The notes beneath the pieces were generated by a model. It was not told where the DNA came from, did not search any database, and saw only the letters and a program-made list of their open reading frames with translations. DNA of 64,000 nucleotides from Heterocephalus glaber (lineage: Eukaryota > Chordata > Mammalia > Rodentia > Bathyergidae). Positions 1 through 12,700 of the stretch are shown piece after piece; within the stretch, counting starts at the first letter, position 1; each line of letters begins with the position of its first letter. The translations under genes and the position numbers were made by a program. Location of the stretch: assembly GCF_000247695.1 (NCBI RefSeq), contig NW_004624801.1, positions 5,993,877-6,057,876 of the forward strand, written 5' to 3'.

Positions 1-684
1 AAGCTCAACTATTGCAGTGGCAGGGACCAACACCCCCCTCCCTCTCCGCAAAGAGCAGTGGAGGAAACACTGGGAGAGGCCTGTGGGCTTCCTGGGGCAG
101 ACAGGACCCAGAGAGCTCAGCCAGAGCTGGTGCCTGCTGAGCCTCAGGCTGCATCCTACCACAGGAAGTGCTGCCCTACACTCTTGCTGGAACCCAAGAC
201 CACCCTTCTATCATGGTGAGGTGGTATGGTTAAGAAGCTGGCCCATGTCAGTAGGAAGGCTGGTGGGAGACGGGAGTAGGATACTAGCCCCCCAACCCCC
301 AGCCCCTGACCCACACTGGGCAGCTGTCTACAAGATCCCCCTTTCCCATCTGCCAACAGCACAGTATTAGAATGGGGTCCCACCGCCTCTCCATCTTCCC
401 CTCACATTCCACAACCCCACTACTAGGTCCTCCTGAACAGAGGGGCCTCCTGTTCAGAAGGCTAAGGGAGAGGGACCAAGTTAGCCTGGTGGGCTATCCA
501 GGGTGCTGCCTGGCTAGGCTGAGACAGAAGGTGACTAAGACAGGAGCTTGGAGAGGTGAAGCACCCTGGAGGAATTCTCGTCCCCTCTGACCCGACCCAC
601 AACAGGACCTGAGTCTCTCCCCAGGGACCCTCACCCGTGGGGCTTCAGAGGGGGAGAAAGGGGTTGCAGAGCCGCACTGCTTAC
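1..684. other. EXOC7 intron, no exon recognised
   Basis: No sequence matching downstream Exo70 exons was found on either strand, and no clear SINE is visible. The intron continues past the left edge. Confidence 0.7.
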
Positions 685-723
685 CTCGGGGGTCTAAAGG
701 AATATTGTATGTGTCCCCAAGAA
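685..723 (-). CDS. EXOC7: EXOC7 coding exon 14, short in-frame exon (13 codons)
   Basis: 39 nt encoding VLGDTYNIPLDPR (the V codon is split). Acceptor CTCCGTAG, donor CGAG|GTAAGC. Symmetrical phase 1 and the small size make it a possible cassette exon. The next exon (expected to begin ETSSS...) is not found in 1-684 and should lie left of the window. Confidence 0.94.
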
Positions 724-3700
724 CTACGGAGTGAAAGGCAGTGCACACAGAGGGGATGAAAAAAACAAGAGGAGGGAGAAAGATGCAAGTTCAAAAAACA
801 GGTTAGAAACGGCTGTGTTACCCAAGTCAAGCAGACCTCTCCCCATGAGAGCCAGATACAGAAGCAGGACACACCAGGACAAGGCCTCTCAAGACCAGGG
901 AACACACGGAAAGTGGAAATCTGAACCTCAGGCCAGAGGCAGCCCCTTGGCTCCTTGGCTCCAAATGAGGGCAGATGGGAGGGCCTGGGGAATCAGCTTG
1001 GAATGACCAAGACTGCTCCTCCTCCCATGCCAACCTTCCAAGCTCTAGTCCCAGGGTGGTGGCCAGTGGGAGGACAACCAGCTGGCCCTGAGATGCCAGC
1101 CCTCCAAGGGTAAGCTGTGGAACTGATCAGGAGAATAGGTAGACATAAGAGGCAGTGGAGAAACATGGAAGGAAGGCAGGGCTGAGAGAGCATCTTCAGG
1201 GTGGCAGTGCCCACTCCAGAGTAAGGATGGCCAAAGGAGCAAGGGAGAGGGTGAAGGATCACAGAAGCAGCAGTGACCCTTGTTCTCCTGATGCTCAGCC
1301 CAGGATGGCCCCAATGGTCCCCCCCACAGGCCACATCTCAATCCCACGCCACGGGTTAGGAGACCCCCTCACCACGCCAGCCCTTCACCCAGCAGAGGGT
1401 AGTGCCTCCTGGGAGCCAAACCCATGTTCACAGGCAAGAGGGAGCAGTAGGGCGTAGGCAGGGCCAGTTGGCATACTGAGTACCTTGGGAGGCCAGCATG
1501 GCGCCTGCTGTCTCCTGGAAGTCCAGAAGCTGCTGCAGGAAGAGGATGGCCTGGCAGGGAGGACACGGCCCAGCAGGAAGGTCAGGGCAGGGCTCAGGCC
1601 TCTACATGCACCCAGCTGACCAGCAGGGCAAGTTAGGGGCCAGGGACATGAGCAGTGAGAAAAGTGGCTGGAAACTTCACGTTTTAACCTGTGGGCTCTG
1701 GTTGCCCAGAAGGTCCTGTTTGCCAGAGACTCTATACACTTTCCTGTCCATCTGCCACTAGTGCTCATGAAGGCCAAGAGGCCCTGGTCCAGGCTGGCTC
1801 CCCTCCACGGGTGCTGGCCCAGTGCCTGGGCTGGACCCCACCTTCTCCCACCTCCCCAGGGGTCCTCAGGTAGCACCTACATTGCTGGTGAGCTCGTGCA
1901 CGGTGCCATCCTTGGGCATGTTGTACTCCTTGTCTGGATCATTCTGGGGAAAAAAACAACTCCTGGTTCCCTCAAACAGGCCCCAAGGCAGCCTCAGGCC
2001 CACGCCATGCTCCAGTCTGCCCATTCATGGTGCCACCTCCTGGCAGATGGGTGTTAGGATGCCCGTCACCCTCAAGCTAAGCAAGACAGCAGGACGGGAG
2101 CTTCTGGCCTCAGGGCCTCAGAGCCTGGGAAAGAGAGAGCCTAAGGGGAATCGACAGGAGACCAGCTGCACAGCAGCTTCCCTACACAGCAAACTTGCCC
2201 TTCTTGCAGGCCTGCTCTCTGAGAGTCCCCAAAGCCAGGTAACTGGGCCTGATGGACAGAGGAAGGCAGGGCAGATACCTTGATGTTGTCTGCAAAGTCC
2301 TCCAGTGCTTTGGCTCCAATGGTCTCCATGGAGGTGATGAGGCCGGGCAGCTTGTTCTTGGTGCTGGCGGCTGTGCCCTGAGGAAGCACAGTGCTGCAGC
2401 CCCAGCCAGAGCCCCAGCCACTGCCCTCCGGAGCAGGCTGTGTGTGGAGCCCAGCTCCTTCCCACCACTTCCCTGCCCCAGCCCAGGGGACTGACCCTCC
2501 ACTAGCTCTTTTTCAGTCACCTGTGAGTGTCCTGACTTCCCCAGGGCCCTGCAGAAGCTACTACCATTCACTCGGAAGACTGTGGGGGATGAGGAAGGAG
2601 GCTATGCATCGAAAACAGGATTCTTCCTGCCTGTGTCACCAGGGGCCTCCGTGTCACATACCTGGAGCACCTGGTCAAACTCAGGCTTGGTCTGCTTGAG
2701 ATGCCTCAGGATGGGGAAGACTGTGAGCACCGTGGAGAAGTCATGGCGAATGATGGCCTTCCGGGCAGCGGACACAATGTTCTCGCCCTCGAGCATCAGC
2801 CCATCCAGTGCATCCTGGGAGACAGACCAGGACCCAGCTCAAGGAGGGGCAGAACAGAGAGCTGGCTCCCAGAGACACCAAAGGCATCTCACGGGGTATG
2901 AGGGGAAGCCAGCATGCTATGGCAAGCAGTGGAGGGGACAGGTGAGTACTGAGCATCCTCCCAGGACAGGTCCCAGGCTATGACATGGTAGCTGGAGTTG
3001 AGGGCATCAGATAACAGGCCTGCTCCGCACTCAGAATTCTACAGTGATAGCTTTGCTGGCGCTGCTGGACAGAGAGCCCAGGCAGGGAGGGACAGGCAGG
3101 ACCTGTATCAAGGAATCAAAGGTTTTCTTCTGATGATGCTCAGGGATGATGTCCATCAGCAGCTGGTACTCGCTCTGGGCCAGCCTGACGAAGGCACTGA
3201 CACAGTGAATGTAGGCATCAGTCTCCACGTCCAGCATGTCGTCTCTCCCTGTGGGGACAGCAGTGCTCCTGAGCTGCTGGTCTGGTGGCAGCTGTTCACC
3301 CTGCTGGAGGGGCATGGGTCTCCTGGCTCCCGCCCTGTAGCCCAGACCGACAGTGGGTGGGAAGAGGTAGAGTAAACTGCTCTGGCAGGAAGCCACAAAG
3401 ACACCTGTGGGCCCACCAGGTTCAGGGGGAAAATAAGGAGCTGAGTCCAGCCTTTGCCCTGGCTTCATTTTCAGTTCTGCACAGGCAGTATTTATGTCTC
3501 CAGGGCATCAGGTATTAGAGGTGGTGGAAGAAGGATAGAAGGAGGGAAGAGCCCTAGCTCAACTTCCTGGATAAGGCATATTTGACCCCAGGACTGAGGA
3601 TTCTCATCTGTGCCGGGAGGAGAGCAGCCTGGGATGGGCTGGTAGCACTGCCCACCTCAAGGAAGCAGGACTGTGGTCCTCCATCTGAGAAAACACTGGG

Positions 3701-6700
3701 TCTGTGAAAGCCAGCCCAGCAGGCCTTCTGGAATACATACACACACACAGCCTATGAGGCTGCCCAGCCTGGGGTCAGAAGCTAAGAAGAGGTAAGTGAG
3801 TGCCCGGGAGGGAGAGCTCGGCTGTCAGCTGCCCTGGGAGGAGATGGCATCCTGCTTTTGGAGTCCAGGGCACGGGCACTGCAGACAAGGCCAGCACAGA
3901 ACTGCTTGGTCCTATGTGCTGAGGGGCAGGTCCCGAGGTGTCAGATGTCAAGGCTCTCTGCCCTCGAGGGCACCGCCTTCCCTGCTGCCTGCTTTTCAAG
4001 CAGTGAACAGCAGCTTCTCCCCTGGGCCAGGCCTCCACTCCCATCTCAGAGACCTAGTGCCCAAATTGACCGGAGGAAGTAGCCTGGCCCGTCCTTGGAG
4101 CAGAGCAGGCCCTGCTGGGCACGCAGAAGCACACCATCCGGGGACTGCAGCAAAGGCAGAATCGGCAGCTGCCTTTGGGCTGGACTAACGGTACTCACCG
4201 GGCAGTGGCCCGTGCTTGTCGTTCAGGGCCTCAGACAGGTGCTTAACTCGGAAATCATGCTCGTGACCTAGCAAGACGTTGGCCGCACAAACACAAGCAG
4301 TATTTATCTGGGGGCTAGGCAGTGGCCTCTCAGGGTGTGGGGAAGAAGCCCTTGATCTCCAGAAGGGGGTTTGAGATGGGCATAGGGATGAGGCATTGGG
4401 AAGGGCTCCAAGCCCTCCAAGCTCTGCCTCAAACCACTATAGGAACAGCCGTTTCAAGCTTGACTTGCAGCAAGTGCCCAGGACCATCCTGGGCTGCTTG
4501 TTTCCTTGAGCCTGGGAGCTAAGAGAAAGGCAAGCTGACCAAGGAGGGTCTGCTGCTTGGCCTCAGGGGGTCTCTCTGCCTGTGTTTGGGGAGAGCCCCC
4601 ATGAGAGAAATGGCACGCCGAGGAACTCACGACAGCCTTGCTTTGCTTCCCAGGGTGATCCTTTTGAAGGAGGGCAGGGTCCACCAGGGCAGCTAACCTG
4701 GCTGTCCCTTCCCTGACAGGAGGGAGGGAGGGACATGGCCTACAGGCTACCTGTTCTCTTGCTGTACACAATCCCCTTTCTAAAGAAGGGAGTGGCCAGG
4801 AGACCTCAGACAGCTTGGTCCTGCCACTGCTGGTCTCAGCGTGAAAGGGCTGCCCCAAGACAAAGAACTTTCTCTGAGTTCACACAGGAGACAAGGACAG
4901 AAATGGGGAAAGGAAGTGGGAAGCCTCAGGGAGGGCAGAGCTGCCATCAGCCAGACAGGACCAGGCCAAGGGCCACAAAACTTACACCTGTGCCTGCTGG
5001 GGCCTGAGTAGTATCAGGGACTTGCTGTTCCCACCCTGCCCCCTCAGGGTTTCTCCCAAGGCCCTCCTGGGGGAGGCTCTGCCCTGCCAAGTGAGTGGAC
5101 ACACAGTGGAGGAGGAGGGAATGGGAGGAACACGGGGTGATTACCTTCCAGAGGAATGAGGTTAGAGCCCCCCTTTTTCCCATCTAGACCATGCTGGGAA
5201 TACTGTTTCAGAAGGTTCTGAGCCTTACGGATCGTCCCTGTCACCAGAGCCACACAGAAAGGAGATAAGAACACCTAGGAAATGAGTGAAAGAAAACAGC
5301 AGCGGCCCTCCACCTGCCCAGCCCGCACCCACCCAACAGTCAGCATGCCCCATTACACCTCTCCCAGCAGCCCCAGCCCAGGGGCCACCGGAGACCTCTA
5401 CAATGGAGAGAAGGAAACATTTTGTTCTCCCATCTATTGTTGGCCCTCACTCTTTTGGGTTTGTGTTCACTTTAGCGGGGTGATTGAGATTAAGGTAGAC
5501 AGAGTCCACCTGAAATTGAAAATAAAACATTCTATGAGTGGCATTTCAATAAGCATGGACGGAGGAGCTACAGCAAAGCTCTCACACCCTGGAGGGCACG
5601 AGCCAGCTGGCAGAGCCTGGGGGGCCCTGGAAGACCAGCTCCAAACTCCAGACAGAGTTTCCTGAGCATGCTAAGTGTGGGGACTCAGGGAAAATAGCAG
5701 TCCACGGCAAGCAGCCCCTGTGGGTTGGTGACACAGGACTGAGCTTCCCAGGGGGCTGTGGCCCAAATGGAGGCTCTGAGACCAAGAGGCAGTTGTTCCT
5801 ACACCAGGGGAATCATTCAAGCCACCATAGCACAATGGGAGCAAATGGAAAAGCCAGGAAGGGGCTAAGAAAAAGAGAAGCCAGCACCGGAAGGGAGAAC
5901 AGGAAGAGAGTGCACATGCTCTTGCCACGGGGGAAAAAAGAACAGTTAGTATCACAAGTGAAAACAATACAAACAAAACCACTGCGCCCACAGCCTCTAG
6001 GGTCAGCCACCTCTGTGGGAATGAGACATCTTGGGGTAGAAAATGTGGGGACACAAAATAGCATTCAAGTAGACAGGTCCCGCTGCATAGTCAAAAAGTG
6101 TGCTAGAGGGGGAGAGGCGATTAAGGTGGACAGAGATCCACCAGAAGTCAAAAATAAAAATTCTACTGAGTGACATTTTAATCAGTATAGAGGTCAGCCT
6201 TTCCTGGAGACCCCCTCCCCTGTATGTCTGAGTGCAGCAGCTGCTGCATCCTGGCAGCTCCCCCTGAGGCTAGGGAAGCAGGGCAGGGCCCAGCTGGCTC
6301 ATCTTTCTGTCTGTGGCAAATTAACCACTGATAACCCAGCCTGGCTGGCCTGGCTTACGTCTGCCTCCCCCATGTTGTCTCCTTCAGTTCGTTCCTTGCT
6401 AATGTGCGAATCAGATTCTTACCGCACAGCAAAGGAGCAGGTGGACCACCCCCCAACAAGGGGCCAACCAGCATGCTGGCTTGGAGGGCATCAATGATGA
6501 CCTGGCAGCTACCAAGCCCACCAGGCACGGGACGACCAGGGCAATGCTGAAGTCGGTCTCACAGATGAGGGCTCCCTGCTCCTCTCCTCAAGGCCCGCCC
6601 CGGAGCAGATGTCCCAGCAGCCTAACCTCCTGGTCCTGATCTTGGTCCCAAGCCCACTAGCTCCTGTCAACTCTCAAAACCCTATAAAACCCACAGGTGC

Positions 6701-9700
6701 CTTCACAGCCAGTTTTCCTCTTTTTTTTCCCCTCGGGAACTGGGATTCGATCTCAGGACTTTGCACTTGCTGGGCAGGCATGGCACCACTGAGCTACCTC
6801 CCTGGTCATCAGTTTGCCTTCTGTGTCTCTGCACCAAGAGCAGATTAGGTCCACGGTGAGCCCTGAGGTCAGATCCTTTCTCCCAAAAAGCTAGGGCCCT
6901 GCTGGCCAGGGGGCATTCCTGGGGTGGGACAAACAGGGCCTGGGGCTTCCAGTGGGCCCGTCAGAGAACAAGGCAGAAGTGGGAGTGAGCACAGTGGCTG
7001 AGGCCCAGGCGGCCAGGCAGGCTCACAGAGACAGCTCCTTCCTCGAACAATGAAGGCACAGAGATGCACTGGCTGGCCACACAGGCAGCTGCAGCCTAGC
7101 AGGCTGGGTTAGTAAAGTCACTGTTTGCAGCAGCTTCTCTAGGAGGTGGCCAAGATATCCACTCTGGGGGAAGAAGACAGTGCATTTCCTGCCAGGGCCA
7201 CGGGCCCAGTTCTCTCATGCTCTGCTACTCACTTATACCCTGAGGGCGGCCTCCACTCGCCAAGTCCCCAAACCCTAAGTAAAGGCCTGAGGAGGAGGAG
7301 GTGACCTGGTTGGATGTGAACAGATACCTCACTCTCTGAGGGACTGGAGAAACAGGGCAGGGGAGTGAGGGTGAGTTCTAGACAAAGTCTCCTGTCATGA
7401 AGGGGCACCCATAGACCACACTCTGGAAGGTGTCTGCAGCAGCTGAGAGGCCCAGGGTGGTCTTCTCTCCAGGTGCTATCTCGGCATCCCCCACCCACAC
7501 ATCCAGCCTCTCCTGGAGCCGAGGGCAGCAGCTCTGGAGGCAGACAGCCAGGCTTGCTAAGCCATGGCTGACATACAGACGCTGTTTGCCTAGAGCACAG
7601 GCTGCAGGGAATGTGGGAAGGGGAGGAGAGAATAGGCTGCTGGAAGGACACCAATAATCCTTGGCCTGGAACTCCCACCCCATGCCCTTCACTGACTTCC
7701 ACAAGACACTAACTTTTCGTGAGAGCCCAGAAGCCAGTTCACGTCCTTCCAAGAGGATGGTCTAGGATTTCTTTCCTTTCTGAATCAACTGTGAAGGTGC
7801 AAACCTCCCTTCTACTTCACGGCTCAGAGGGGAAGGCTCAAGGGCCAGCCCACCCATCTCACTGTTCTGGCTATAGCACCATGCCTGGCCTCCTGACAGC
7901 ACAACGGAGGGAGGGAAGGAGCCCAGCAAGTGGGTCCGCCCAACAACCCCCATTGCCCTGCCTCAGGAGAGTTGACTGAGTGTGTCTGTGACCCAAGCCC
8001 CACTCCAAAGACATTATGTAACCCCCAGACTGGACTGTTAGGTAGAAGGAAGAGCCTTCCTCTTCGGGACCTTGCTGGGTGGGCAGATACCTGCTTTCTG
8101 TCCTGTGTGCCTACAGCTGGGGCTACTATGAAGACAGACTCTGGAGGGGTCTGTTGCTACTGACCCCAGGGTGGAAAAAAGCAATCCAGGTCCCAGGCAA
8201 CTCTTTGGCCAGTGTTGAGATGGGGCAGGCTGGGGACTCACCTGGCCGCTTGATCGGCTTCTTCGTGGGTGTGTCCTTCCTCTTGTTGGGGATAGCAGGG
8301 GAGTAGGGAACCCCAGAGGAAGAACTGCTTTTCCGGAAATGCTCCTTTAGGCCCTTGATGGAGCGGTCCAACTGGCTGGAGCGTATCTGGTAGTAGACAT
8401 TCATGAAATCTGAGGAGAGACAGCAAAAGCAGATGGCAGCCAGGGTCCCTGCCTCTGCCTCCCCACAGGGCAGCAGGAGAGCCCACGATGGCCGTGTGGT
8501 CACCCTTCCCAGCATCTGTCCTGCCTCACAGCCATCATGAGGCCTCATCTCAAGTCAGGCAAAGTCAGAGAGAAAACTACTCCCACAAGAACTTATAATT
8601 ACTTATAACTTTTTAATGGTAATTTTTTGTTTTGTTTTGTTTTGTAATTTGTTTGTTTTGAAACAGGGTCTGTGTTGCCCAGGCTGGCCTCAAACTACTG
8701 GGGTCAAAGGATCCTCATGCCTCAGCCTCCCAGAGTACTCGGATTTTACACGTGTGGCATCACGCCTATTTTTTTAAATAAAAAAATATAAAATTAATAT
8801 CCAGATTTAACTTGGCCAAAAGATATGAGAAACATATAGGCAAAAAAAGAATAAATGTCAATGAATGTAAAACACATTATACCATTAGCCATTAAAAATG
8901 CAAATAAAGAGTGCAATCCCCGGTACCAAAAAAAAAAAAGCAAATAAAAAATAAAAATCACACATGATAGTGCTATTGAGTAATAAAAATAATGAAGAAC
9001 AAACAGCCTGTGAATGAGTCTGTTGATTGGTATCTATCTACCTGAGGAGGAGCTGGCAATGGCAAGAGCACAACTATGTTAAGGTGCGTCTGATTACTGC
9101 ACCACTGAAATATCCTAAAGAACTTCCTAAATAATTTTTTTAAAAAAAGCAATCCATACAAGTATGTTTACTGTAGCACTACTTATCCATATCAGAAAAC
9201 TGGAAAATCTCAAAGTGCATACAAGCAAGGAAAAAGATATGGATGGAAGCCATGGTCGTTTCAGCATTTACCAATAAATATCCTACAAGAAACCCCAATG
9301 TAAGAAATGGAAAAAAGTAGAGACTCTGGCTGACGCTGCTGAGGGCCCTGGAGGCTCTCCACTCGGCCCTGGCTTCCCAGGGAACCACTGAAAATCCTCC
9401 ACCAGGTCCAAGGTGCCCACCAGCACAGCTCCTGAAACATGGACCTGTTCACGTGGTCAAATACATCCCAGCCATAAAGCTTCCCCCCCAGGCTTCCTGA
9501 GAAGGTGAGAATAATCACAGATAAGACAGCACGCACCCACACACTAACAGAGAGAAGAGTGTGGAGGGCTGAAGAGTATAAAACAGAATAGCCACTGGAG
9601 CTATTTTCTAAAATTTTTGTTTAAGTCAAAATGTTTTTTAAAACCCTAAGACTAGCAAAAGAAATAGTACTACTATACCATGGAGTATCACGCAGTTGTA

Positions 9701-12700
9701 AAAAAAAAATGAAGCCAGCCTGTATGTACTGATATGGAACCATCTCAAGGCACATCGTGAAGTTAAAAAAAATAATTACAGAACAATGTTTAAAACACAG
9801 AGCTTGTTATACAGTGTTTACAATGTAGGGCTGGGGGTGTAGCTCAGTGGCACTGTGCCTATCTGGTCCTGAGTTCAATCCCTGGTACTGAAAAAAAAAA
9901 AGTATAAACATTGCAAAAATAAATGTAAGACATTTGGGAGTGAGGGGAGGAGCCACACATATGCACAGTGGCATACAGATTTTCTGGAGGGGGGTAAACA
10001 AATCTTAATAGTGCTAATCTTTGGGTTATGATGTAGGTAGGCATCAGGGAAGGACTTTTACTTTTCACCTATGGTTTTCTGCATAATCTGAAAAATTCAC
10101 AACTAATAAAAAAAAGTAAACATAAAAGAGACATAAAGAAAAGCTTGGGCCGGGGATTTAGCTCAGTGGTTTCGCTGCCTACTGCGCAAGCGAAAGGTCC
10201 TGAGTTTGATCCCCAGTAACAAAAAATAAAAACTAAAAAAACGTATAAGAAAAGCTTGTATTTGGCTAACTTCACAATGTAATATTTTTTTTTTTTTTGG
10301 TACCAGAGATCAAACTGGGGACCTTGCACTTGTGAGGCAGGTGATGGCACCACTGAGCTAAATCCCTGGCCACACAATGTAATATTAAAGCTGTTAAATT
10401 ACTGTTCATGTTGTTTACTGTTAAACTTCCTTTTATTAAAAAAAAAACAAAAAACGGGCCGGGGATATAGCTCAGTGGTTCCACTGCCTGCCTCACAAGT
10501 GCAAGGTTCCAAGTTCGATCCCTGGTACCAAAAAAAACCCCCAAAAAACAAAACAACAAAAAACACCTAGGTGTGGTAGTGCATGCCTGTGATCCCGGCA
10601 CTCAGAGGCTGAGGCAGAAGGATTACCATTGGCTGGAGGTTAACCTGGACTACATAGAGAGACCCTGTCTCAAAAATCAGTCAATTGGGCCGGGGATTTA
10701 GCTCAGTGGTTCCACCACCTGCCTTGCAAGCGCAAGGACCCGAGTTCGATCCCTGGTACCAAAAAAAAAAAAAAAAATCAGTCAATTCATCAATCCATCA
10801 ATCAAATCCAGATGGATTAAGAATAAAAGGAGGAGTGGCAAAGCTCTGGTTCCCTCCAGCCTGCTATCAGACAGGACCAACCAAACCCTTCTTACCTTGG
10901 TTTCGGCCATACTCCACCAGCCAGAGGGAGATGCGGACCACATCCTGGAGCACGCTTTCAGGCAGGTGCTCCAGGGCCACGTCCTCCTGGACCTCCAGCT
11001 CCTCATCACCACTGATGAGGTCCAGGATGAGCACAGGGGAGACAACCTTACTATGCCGGGTCATCAGGCTTCGGAACTCAGACTCCAGTGACTCCTTCCC
11101 CCTCTCAAACAGAAGCTTCTGTGGGCACAGCAGAAGGAAGCAGGTTGTTTTGCTGTTGCTGCTGCTGCATTGAGCTCTGCAGCCCTTGCTCTGCCTTTCT
11201 GATGCAGGGCCTCTGCCTTGTACTGCCTTTCTTCCTTCTACCCAAAGAAGAAACATCAGAAAGCCTTTGGTTTTTTTTTCTTTTTTTTTTTTTTTCAGGG
11301 TCCTTTCTTTGTTTTTGAGGGTGTTGGGGAACATGGGGGGTTAAACCCAGGGCCTTGTGGTTGCTAAGCAAGCATTCTATCACTGAGCTACATCCCTACC
11401 CTTTTTTACTTATTTATTTTATTTGGAGACAGGGCCTTGCTAACTCACTCAGGGTGGTCTTGAATCTTCTTGCCTTAGTCTCCTGAGCAGCTGGGATTAC
11501 AGATGGGTACCACTGTGTGAGGTGGGGAACACTGATTTGATTTCTCTACCTTATGTTCTCTCAAAATTGATAACCATAGGTACAACCCAGGATTTTACAA
11601 TAAGTAGCTGCTTAATAAATATTGGCTGATTATTTTCTCACTTGCATTGTTAATATATTTCTTGTTAGGGGTTTGCAAAAGAAAAAAATAGATGGACTAT
11701 ATCAGATGGAAAATTTTCATGCTCCAAATGCTACCATCAGGAAAGTGAAAAACAACACACAGAATGAGAAAATATTTACAAATTGTGTATCTGGTAAGGG
11801 ACAAAGAATTAAACATAGAACATAGAATTAAAAATATATATCTATGAGGGCTGGGGATTTAGTTCAGTGGTTTCGCCGCCTGCTGCACAAGCGCAAGGAC
11901 CCGAGTTCAATCCCTGGTACCAAAAAAAAAAAAGCAAAACAAACAAACATATATATATATGGGCCAGGGATTTAGCTCAGTGGTTTTGCCGCCTCCTGTG
12001 CAAGCGCAAGGACCTGAGTTCAATGCCTGACACCAAAAAAAACAAAAACTGAAAAAAAAAAGAGAACAGAACAAAACAAACAAAAAGCCGTATACCCAAA
12101 GATTCATAGCAACACTATTTACATCAGTGGAAACAATTCAACGTCTATCACAAGACAGATGGATAAACAAAATGTATCATATCCATACTATTTGGCAATA
12201 AGCAGGAATGAAGCACCAATATATGCTATAACATAGATGAACTTGAAAAACTTTATGCTACATGAAAGTTGCAAACGGTCACCTATTAAATGCCACAATT
12301 TATATAAGAAGGTTAGGCTAGGCAGATCTTAGAGATGGAGATTAGTCCAGAGGGGGACAGATGAGGAGGGAAGAGAGGGATAGCAATTGTCATCAGGTAT
12401 GAGTTTCTTTTTCAGACGATCAAAACTAATTCTGTTGATGGTTGGACAGCTTTGTAAATGCTTACATTTTACACTCTAAATTGGTTAATTTCATGGCATG
12501 TAAATTATGTATCTCAATGAAGATGTTAAAGAGAAAAGTGCTTTTGCTTAAACAGAAAATGAGCCCTCTACGGCAAACTCTTAGTTTCATGTCTTTTGCA
12601 TTTTCCTTCTCCATTCTACTTGAACTCGTGATCCTCTGCCTCATTCTACCAGTGTTGGGATTACAGGTGTGAATCACTACGCCTGGTTATTATATGCTTC

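Noticed and set aside
1..684. Search for the next EXOC7 exon (ETSSS...)
   Set aside because: No matching reverse-complement sequence found; the exon must lie left of the window.
10687..10760. tRNA-gene look-alikes with A and B boxes (many copies)
   Set aside because: They end in poly-A, have target duplications and lack a complete cloverleaf, so they are tRNA-derived SINEs, not tRNA genes.
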